Origin: Prado023 sp963753075
GTDB taxonomy: Bacteria > Actinomycetota > Actinomycetes > S36-B12 > CAIYMF01
Direction: 5' to 3'
Length of the DNA stretch: 64,000 nt
Assembly: GCA_963753075.1 (NCBI GenBank)
Contig: CAVWAR010000002.1
Location: 124,001-188,000, forward strand
A program made the position numbers and the translations under genes. Positions 57,949 to 64,000 of the stretch are shown piece by piece; positions within the stretch are counted from its first letter, which is position 1, and each line of letters opens with the position of its first letter. The notes under the pieces were generated by a model, which did not search any database, was not told the origin of the DNA, and was given only the letters and a program-made list of their open reading frames with translations.

Positions 57949-59571
57949 TCAGCCCGACCCTGAACGCGGGTCCTGCTCATTCCGCGCGCGGGTGCTGCGG
58001 GCCGCAGCCCTGATCCGGGTCAGGTCCTGATCAGCAACCGTGAGATCCACTGTGCAGTCACCGCGGTCGGCGTCACGAGCGTCGACATCGACATCGGCAT
58101 GAGTCGAGTCGGCGTCGATCTGGTCCGCCGGGTCCTGCTGAGCCGTCCCAGCGGCGCTGTCGACAGCCGACGGCTGACCGATCATCACAGGGATCGCGAT
58201 GCTCTGCTGGGTCGGTGGTGCTGGGCGGCGCCGGGGCGCGGGCTGAACCGCGCCGGCAGGCGTTGCCTCGGAACCGGGCCCCTCGGGGCCGTCGGCATCA
58301 GCAGGATCGCCACCGTGATCCGACGCAGCGCCGACCGGGTCATCGCCACCGGGGGCGACGCGGGCCCGCTCCGAGCGCTGCTCCGCACGGTGCAGATCCC
58401 AGCTCAGGCGCAGCCCCTGGAGTCCCGCCTCGGCGAGGAAGCCCAGCGCCACGAGACCGGCCGCGCAGGCCCCCGTCACGAGCGGGATGGGGCCGACCTC
58501 CGCCAACCGGCCGCCGCCCAGGGATCCCGAAGCCAGGAACGCCAGGCCTGTGACCAGCGCCATGACGACCGCCGCCACGCCCACCGCGGACACGAGAGCC
58601 CCGAAGAGCGTGGGCAGGTCCCGGCCCCAGCGGATCCGGCCGGAGAGCCACCCCAGGGCGACGGGAACCAGCATCAGCGCGGGAGCCCACGCCGGCACGG
58701 CGGTGGGGATGGCGGCGAGGACGGGCAGAGCCGGCAGGGACTCCACCTGGCCGCCGAAGGCGCGCAGGCCCTCGGTCGGGCCGAGGGCGAAGCCCGGACC
58801 GACCAGCACGGCCATGGCCCAGATGTCGAGTGTGGGCAGGGAGAGGACCCCGAGCAGAGTCAGCGCGAGCGCGCCCACAGGGCCGGCCTCGAGGTCGGCC
58901 AGCGTCGCGGAGGCCTGGCCGAAGTGCCGGACCAGGCTGATCGTGACCAGCACCCCACCCACGGCGAACAGCCCGATCACGGCCGCAGTCGCGCCGACCA
59001 CTGTCCGCCACGCAGCATCGGACAGGAACGCCCGAAGGCGTGCGCCGAGGCCTGCCTGGGCAGCGACCCCCCACGTGACCCCGACCAGTGCCACAGCCCC
59101 GGTCCACATCAGCGCGGTGACCGGGCTCGCCCTGGTCCCATCGCCGGCCGACAGCCACGCCACTCCCGCGCCACCGGCGCCGTACACGGCCACGCATGCG
59201 GTGATGATGCCCACGGTCTCGGCGGGGGTCGGATCGTTGAGCAGTTGGCCCGCCCAGCGCCCACTGCGTCGGGTGAGCAGCAGTCCGAGGAGCAGGGCGC
59301 CCAGCGGCAGGAGCGTCAGCTCCCGGCCGCCGACCAGCATCGGGACCTGGTGGGCTCCGAGCCACACCGAGCCAGCCGCGCGCCAGGCCGCCGCCCCGTC
59401 ACCGGCAGAGTTGGGTGACACGGCCCACGCAAGCATCACCAGACAGGTCACGATGCCAACGCCGACCAACAGCGCCCACAGTCCGGCGGCAGCTCCAGCG
59501 ACGACCGGATACCGGGACTGCTCCTGCACGCCGGCATCGACGTCGCGCACCTCGGGGTCAGACACGCTCAC
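57949..59571 (-). CDS. DUF6350 family membrane protein
   Basis: 540 residues, about ten membrane helices with a long disordered, Asp/Pro-rich C-terminus. VVAGAAAGLWALLVGVGIVT, AWAVSPNSAGDGAAAWRAAG and WLGAHQVPMLVGGRELTLLP are the conserved blocks of DUF6350. In actinobacteria this gene usually sits between sucD and purN; here sucD is next to it but purN-purH lie 21 kb away. GTG start; a second GTG two codons later is possible. Function unknown. Confidence 0.87.
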   Translation of the reverse strand: MSVSDPEVRDVDAGVQEQSRYPVVAGAAAGLWALLVGVGIVTCLVMLAWAVSPNSAGDGAAAWRAAGSVWLGAHQVPMLVGGRELTLLPLGALLLGLLLTRRSGRWAGQLLNDPTPAETVGIITACVAVYGAGGAGVAWLSAGDGTRASPVTALMWTGAVALVGVTWGVAAQAGLGARLRAFLSDAAWRTVVGATAAVIGLFAVGGVLVTISLVRHFGQASATLADLEAGPVGALALTLLGVLSLPTLDIWAMAVLVGPGFALGPTEGLRAFGGQVESLPALPVLAAIPTAVPAWAPALMLVPVALGWLSGRIRWGRDLPTLFGALVSAVGVAAVVMALVTGLAFLASGSLGGGRLAEVGPIPLVTGACAAGLVALGFLAEAGLQGLRLSWDLHRAEQRSERARVAPGGDDPVGAASDHGGDPADADGPEGPGSEATPAGAVQPAPRRRPAPPTQQSIAIPVMIGQPSAVDSAAGTAQQDPADQIDADSTHADVDVDARDADRGDCTVDLTVADQDLTRIRAAARSTRARNEQDPRSGSG

Positions 59572-59685
59572 GCGGAGATTGTCCCCTACCGCAGGCCGAG
59601 GCCCGGACCACGGAGGGCGTGTCGCACGACTCGCCCCGATCGGGCGACAGGCCACAGTACGAGCCCGGCCGCCGGGCCCGACAGA

Positions 59686-60567
<882 letters not shown>

Positions 60568-60576
60568 TGCCCTACC

Positions 60577-61755
60577 TCACTTCCCCGCCGCAGCGAGAGA
60601 GGCCGCCAGTCTCGCGGCGCCATCCATGGTCTCCACCAGCTCAACGCCCGGGATCTGCGCATCGTGCAGGATGGCCCTGCCCTCCTCAGCCCTGTTGCCG
60701 TCGATCCGGCAGACGAGCGGCTTGTCGACGGGCTTGCCGGCCTCCTTGAGCATGACCAACGCCAGCTTGATGCCGTTGGCGACCTCCACGCAGGAGGTGA
60801 TCCCGCCGAACACGTTGACGAAGACCGCCTTCACCGCCGGGTCGGTGAGCACGATGTCCAGGCCGTTGCTCATCACCTCGGCGCTCGCGCCGCCACCGAT
60901 GTCCAGGAAGTTGGCCGGCAGGACACCGCCGAACTCCTCGCCGGCATAGGCCACGACATCGAGCGTGGACATCACAAGCCCGGCGCCGTTTCCGATGATC
61001 CCGACCTCGCCGTCGAGCTTGACGTAGTTCAGGTCGAAGGCCTTTGCGCGCAACTCGATCGGATCGGTCGCGGACACGTCGACCAGGTCGGAGTGCGAGG
61101 CGTGCCGGAAGTGCGCGTTCTCGTCGAGGGACACCTTGCCGTCCAGGGCGACGACCCGCCCGTCGGTGGTGCGGACCAGCGGGTTGACCTCGACCAGGGT
61201 GGCGTCCTCCTTGATCAGCACGTTCCAGAGCCTCACCAGGACGTCAGCGACCTGGTCGGCGACGTCGGCCGGGAAGTTCGCCGCCGCGACGATCTCGCGG
61301 GCCTTCTCCGGGGGGCATCCCTGCAGGACGTCGATCGGGATCATGGCCAACGCGTCGGGGTTCTCGACTGCGACCTGCTCGATCTCCACGCCACCCTCAA
61401 CCGAGGCCATCGCCAGGTAGCTGCGATTGGCCCGGTCCAGGAGGAAGGACACGTAGTACTCGTCGGCGATCTCGGCTGCCTCGGTGATCAGCACCTTGTG
61501 CACCGTGTGGCCCTTGATGTCCATGCCGAGGATGTCCGCGGCGCGGGCACTGGCCTCGTCCTCACCATCGGCGAGCTTGACACCACCGGCCTTGCCCCGA
61601 CCGCCCACCTTCACCTGGGCCTTGACCACCACGGTGCCGCCGATGCGCCGCGCCGCCAGCCGAGCGGCGTCAGGCGTCTCGCAGACGGCCCCCGGGACAA
61701 CAGGGACATCGTGCTTGCCGAACAGGTGCTTGGCCTGGTACTCGTACAGATCCAC
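60577..61755 (-). CDS. sucC: Succinyl-CoA synthetase beta subunit
   Basis: 392 residues. MDLYEYQAKHLFGKHDVPVV begins the ATP-grasp domain; KAQVKVGGRGKAGGVKL is its nucleotide-binding block and VKLDGEVGIIGNGAGLVMST the start of the CoA-ligase domain; NVFGGITSC marks the interface with the alpha subunit. GTG start with GTGAGGAG nearby. TAGGCT at 61789-61794 is a likely -10. Complete. Confidence 0.96.
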   Translation of the reverse strand: MDLYEYQAKHLFGKHDVPVVPGAVCETPDAARLAARRIGGTVVVKAQVKVGGRGKAGGVKLADGEDEASARAADILGMDIKGHTVHKVLITEAAEIADEYYVSFLLDRANRSYLAMASVEGGVEIEQVAVENPDALAMIPIDVLQGCPPEKAREIVAAANFPADVADQVADVLVRLWNVLIKEDATLVEVNPLVRTTDGRVVALDGKVSLDENAHFRHASHSDLVDVSATDPIELRAKAFDLNYVKLDGEVGIIGNGAGLVMSTLDVVAYAGEEFGGVLPANFLDIGGGASAEVMSNGLDIVLTDPAVKAVFVNVFGGITSCVEVANGIKLALVMLKEAGKPVDKPLVCRIDGNRAEEGRAILHDAQIPGVELVETMDGAARLAASLAAAGK

Positions 61756-61788
61756 GCGGGGCTCCTCACCGACGAAGGGACGGAGCCC

Positions 61789-61794
61789 AGCCTA
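61789..61794 (-). promoter_or_regulatory. Probable -10 box (TAGGCT) for sucCD
   Basis: TAGGCT lies 33 nt upstream of the GTG start. Confidence 0.4.
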
Positions 61795-61822
61795 GTTGGA
61801 CGGCATCGACCAGCCGACGGCC

Positions 61823-61855
61823 GGTCCCCCGTTCCCGCGGCACCGTGCCGGGACC
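61823..61855 (-). terminator. Hairpin between the B12-binding gene and sucC
   Basis: GGTCCC/GGGACC closes a stem with inner GGC/GCC pairing. It lies just after the stop of the B12-binding gene on the minus strand. Confidence 0.45.
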
Positions 61856-61860
61856 CTGGC

Positions 61861-62274
61861 TCAGGCGGCGTGGGCGACGTTTTCCCTGACCCACTCGACG
61901 ATCTCGTCGGTGCGGGTGCCGGGGGTGAACACGTGCGCGACCCCCATCTCGTAGAGCATCGGGATGTCGGCCTCGGGAATGATCCCGCCCCCGAACACGC
62001 GGATGTCCCCGGCGCCGCGCTCGCGCAGCATCTCGATGACCGACTGGAACAGGGTCATGTGCGCTCCGGACAGGATGCTCAGGCCGATGCCGTCAGCATC
62101 CTCGGCAATCGCGGTGGCCACGATCTGCTCCGGCGTCTGGTGCAGCCCTGTGTAGATGACCTCGACACCGGCATCGCGCAGCGCGCGGGCAACGACCTTG
62201 GCGCCCCGGTCGTGACCGTCCAGCCCCGGCTTGCCCACGATGACCCGGATGTGTTCGGCGCTTGATGTGCTCAT
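61861..62274 (-). CDS. Stand-alone cobalamin-binding domain protein
   Basis: 137 residues. IRVIVGKPGLDGHDRGAKVV holds the DxHxxG B12 motif, LSILSGAHM the second block (SxL) and RVFGGGIIPEADIPMLYEMG the third (GG). This is the C-terminal B12 domain of methylmalonyl-CoA mutase-type enzymes without the catalytic barrel; the large subunit must be elsewhere. A TAGTCT box 6 nt before the ATG indicates a leaderless transcript. Not linked to other B12 genes here. Confidence 0.9.
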   Translation of the reverse strand: MSTSSAEHIRVIVGKPGLDGHDRGAKVVARALRDAGVEVIYTGLHQTPEQIVATAIAEDADGIGLSILSGAHMTLFQSVIEMLRERGAGDIRVFGGGIIPEADIPMLYEMGVAHVFTPGTRTDEIVEWVRENVAHAA

Positions 62275-62280
62275 GGGTCA

Positions 62281-62286
62281 AGACTA
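62281..62286 (-). promoter_or_regulatory. Leaderless -10 box (TAGTCT) for the B12-binding gene
   Basis: TAGTCT, 6 nt, then ATG at 62274. Confidence 0.5.
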
Positions 62287-62323
62287 GTCCCGCCCTATGG
62301 GCCCGGAGCGCGCGAGGATGCGC

Positions 62324-62329
62324 TACTTT
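62324..62329 (+). promoter_or_regulatory. Leaderless -10 box (TACTTT) for the lipase
   Basis: TACTTT, 6 nt, then GTG at 62336. Faces away from the B12-binding gene. Confidence 0.45.
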
Positions 62330-62335
62330 GCTCAG

Positions 62336-63316
62336 GTGCCGAGCAGCAAAGGGGCAGCACACGCCCACGAACCCGCTGAACAGGGCACCACCAGCACCGC
62401 TGAGGGTCGTTTCACCCGTGCTCGCCGGGCGACCGGTCACGGTGTGCGCCGGGTCACCAGCCCCTCCGTGATCCGTGGGACGGCCATCGAGGTCGCCTGG
62501 ACCGCCACGCACGTCGTCACCTACCCGCTCGGCGTGCTCGAGGAGCAGGTGCGACACCCCGAGGAGCGGCTCAACCTCGACGGGCTCGACCCGATCAAGC
62601 GCGGCCTGATCATCGGTGACGTGGAGAATGCCGGGACCCCGATCATCCTGATCCACGGAGTCGTCGACAACCGCTCGGTGTTCACCATGATCAAGCGCGG
62701 ACTGCGGCGCCGGGGCTTCGGTCGGATCATCACGCTGAACTACTCCCCACTGACCGACGACGTCCGGGTCGTGGCCGAACGGCTTGAGGCTCTCGTCGAG
62801 GCGTTGTGCGTCGAGACCGGCTACGAGCGCGTGCACGTCATCGGCCACTCGATGGGCGGGCTGGTCGCTCGCTACTTCGTGCAGCGGATGGGTGGTGACT
62901 GCCGGGTGCACACCCTGGTGACACTCGGCACGCCACACTTCGGGACCGCACCCGCGAAGTTCGTCCCGCACCCGGTGGCCCGCCAGATGCGCCCCGACTC
63001 GGACATCCTTGCCGAGCTGGCCGCACCCTCCCCCGGCTGCCGGACCCGCTTCGTGGCCATCTGGTCGGACCTGGACCAGATGATCATCCCGAAGGCGAAC
63101 GCCCGGATCGAGCATGCCGACCTCAACGCCCGCAACGTGTTCGTCGCATCTGTGGGCCACAACTCGCTGCCGGTCGATGGCCGGGTCGTGCATGAGATCT
63201 GCACGACCCTGGCCCACGTGGACCAGGACGGCTCGACGGTTGCCGAGGGCGCGACCTCGATCGCCAGCGCACCCAGCCGGCAGCGGGCCGCGCAGCCCCG
63301 CGGGCCGCGCCCCTAG
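62336..63316 (+). CDS. Lipase/esterase (alpha/beta hydrolase)
   Basis: 326 residues. PIILIHGVVDNRSVF is the oxyanion region, HVIGHSMGGLVARYF the nucleophile elbow (GHSMG), and the late ASVGHNSLPVD supplies the His. A Ser/Thr-rich lead of about 45 residues precedes the fold. The GTG start follows a leaderless -10 box; an in-frame ATG at 62297 would overlap the divergent promoter. It resembles secreted triacylglycerol lipases but has no clear signal peptide. Its stop shares CTAG with the convergent pcrA stop. Confidence 0.85.
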   Translation: MPSSKGAAHAHEPAEQGTTSTAEGRFTRARRATGHGVRRVTSPSVIRGTAIEVAWTATHVVTYPLGVLEEQVRHPEERLNLDGLDPIKRGLIIGDVENAGTPIILIHGVVDNRSVFTMIKRGLRRRGFGRIITLNYSPLTDDVRVVAERLEALVEALCVETGYERVHVIGHSMGGLVARYFVQRMGGDCRVHTLVTLGTPHFGTAPAKFVPHPVARQMRPDSDILAELAAPSPGCRTRFVAIWSDLDQMIIPKANARIEHADLNARNVFVASVGHNSLPVDGRVVHEICTTLAHVDQDGSTVAEGATSIASAPSRQRAAQPRGPRP

Positions 63317-64000
63317 AGCTTCTCGACGGGCGCGTAGCGCAGCAGCAGCCGCTTGACACCCTCGGAGCCGAAGTCGACTGAGGCCTCGGCCTTGTCGCCC
63401 GTGCCCAGGGTGCTGACCACCGTGCCCATGCCGAACTTCGGGTGCAGGACGCGGTCGCCGGCCGCGAGCGAGATGACCGGGCGAGCCGCGGCGGCTCGGG
63501 TGTCGGCCCGGTCGGCGGCCGCCGACAGCGAGGGCGCCGATCCGTACCCGCCTGCCGATGGGCCGGCGGAGCGCGCGGGCTCCTCCCGCTCCCAGCGGAC
63601 CAGGTCGACCGGGATGTCGGCGAGGAACCTGGACTCCGGGTTGTACGTGGGTGCGCCCCACGCCGACCGGCTGATCGAACGGGTCACGTACAGTCGCTCG
63701 CGGGCCCGGGTGATCCCCACGTAGGCCAGGCGGCGCTCCTCGGACAGCTCGAACGGGTCGGACATCGCTCGCATGTGCGGGAAGATCCCGTCCTCCATGC
63801 CAGTGAGGAACACGACAGGGAACTCCAGGCCCTTGGCGGTATGCAGGGTCATCAGCGTCACGACGCCCTCGTGGTCCTCGCCCTCGGGGATCTCATCGGC
63901 GTCGGCGACCAGCGCCACCCGCTCGAGGAAGTCGGCCAGCGTGCCGGGCTCCTCGCCGGCGGCATCGGCATCCCGGGCGAACTCCGCGGCCACCGCCTCG
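63313..64000 (-). CDS. pcrA: UvrD/PcrA-type DNA helicase, C-terminal part (cut by window edge)
   Basis: The gene runs off the right edge; about 228 C-terminal residues are visible. VTLMTLHTAKGLEFPVVFLT (motif V), GMEDGIFPH and RRLAYVGITRARERLYV (motif VI) are superfamily 1 helicase blocks. The tail GDRVLHPKFGMGTVVSTLG is the PcrA/UvrD C-terminal Tudor-like domain. PcrA unwinds DNA in repair and rolling-circle replication. Confidence 0.95.
   Translation of the reverse strand, partial: EAVAAEFARDADAAGEEPGTLADFLERVALVADADEIPEGEDHEGVVTLMTLHTAKGLEFPVVFLTGMEDGIFPHMRAMSDPFELSEERRLAYVGITRARERLYVTRSISRSAWGAPTYNPESRFLADIPVDLVRWEREEPARSAGPSAGGYGSAPSLSAAADRADTRAAAARPVISLAAGDRVLHPKFGMGTVVSTLGTGDKAEASVDFGSEGVKRLLLRYAPVEKL

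Overview
The window is high-GC DNA (about 70% G+C by eye) from an actinobacterium (Actinomycetota). Supporting marks are the mycothiol-type DinB/maleylpyruvate-isomerase family (three copies), DUF3017, DUF5302, DUF6350, DUF7144 and Pr6Pr proteins, an LDH-like malate dehydrogenase, GTG starts, and many leaderless promoters (TANNNT, 6-7 nt, then ATG/GTG). Genus cannot be told. No transposase, integrase, phage gene or CRISPR array was seen, and one tRNA (Lys-TTT) is present. The right edge cuts a UvrD/PcrA helicase gene.

Layout. 0-11 kb: secreted EEP hydrolase, release factor 3, LemA plus DUF2207, a DUF2235 hydrolase, a glutaredoxin-thioredoxin reductase fusion, a lipase-like membrane protein and a lipoprotein sugar dehydrogenase. 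11.9-19 kb: DoxX-like protein, GT-C and GT2 glycosyltransferases, a DUF2064 transferase and a sugar epimerase in one operon; facing it, an MTA phosphorylase and a methyltransferase; then a TusA-radical SAM fusion. This looks like one pathway joining sugar transfer with SAM/thionucleoside chemistry. 20-24.3 kb: a c-di-AMP (ydaO-type) riboswitch ahead of a very small sigma-region-2-like gene, then a PadR regulator with two palindromic operators, a cupin, a duplicated and frameshift-fused DinB-type gene, and an SRPBCC gene with a third operator copy. 24.4-31.4 kb: acyl-CoA synthetase, tRNA-Lys and assorted single genes. 31.4-37.2 kb: core metabolism (mdh, DUF3017, folD, a HAD phosphatase, purH, purN).

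37.2-50.9 kb: accessory genes, including an FadH-like reductase, PhzF, a glycosyltransferase/flippase/methyltransferase group preceded by a 14-codon leaderless leader ORF, and a TetR-ACT-GNAT triple fusion. 51-57.9 kb: an acyltransferase, then a seven-gene minus-strand operon: secreted anchor protein, ApbE flavin transferase, ferric-reductase-like haem membrane protein, NuoF/RnfC-like subunit, ferredoxin, response regulator, histidine kinase. It looks like a small membrane electron-transfer chain with its own two-component system. 57.9-64 kb: DUF6350, sucD, sucC, a stand-alone B12-binding domain, a lipase and pcrA.

Best candidates for undescribed biology are the riboswitch-controlled mini sigma-like protein, the radical SAM/MTAP/glycosyltransferase cluster, the redox operon with its own sensor, and the TetR-ACT-GNAT protein. 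All functions are inferred from sequence patterns alone.
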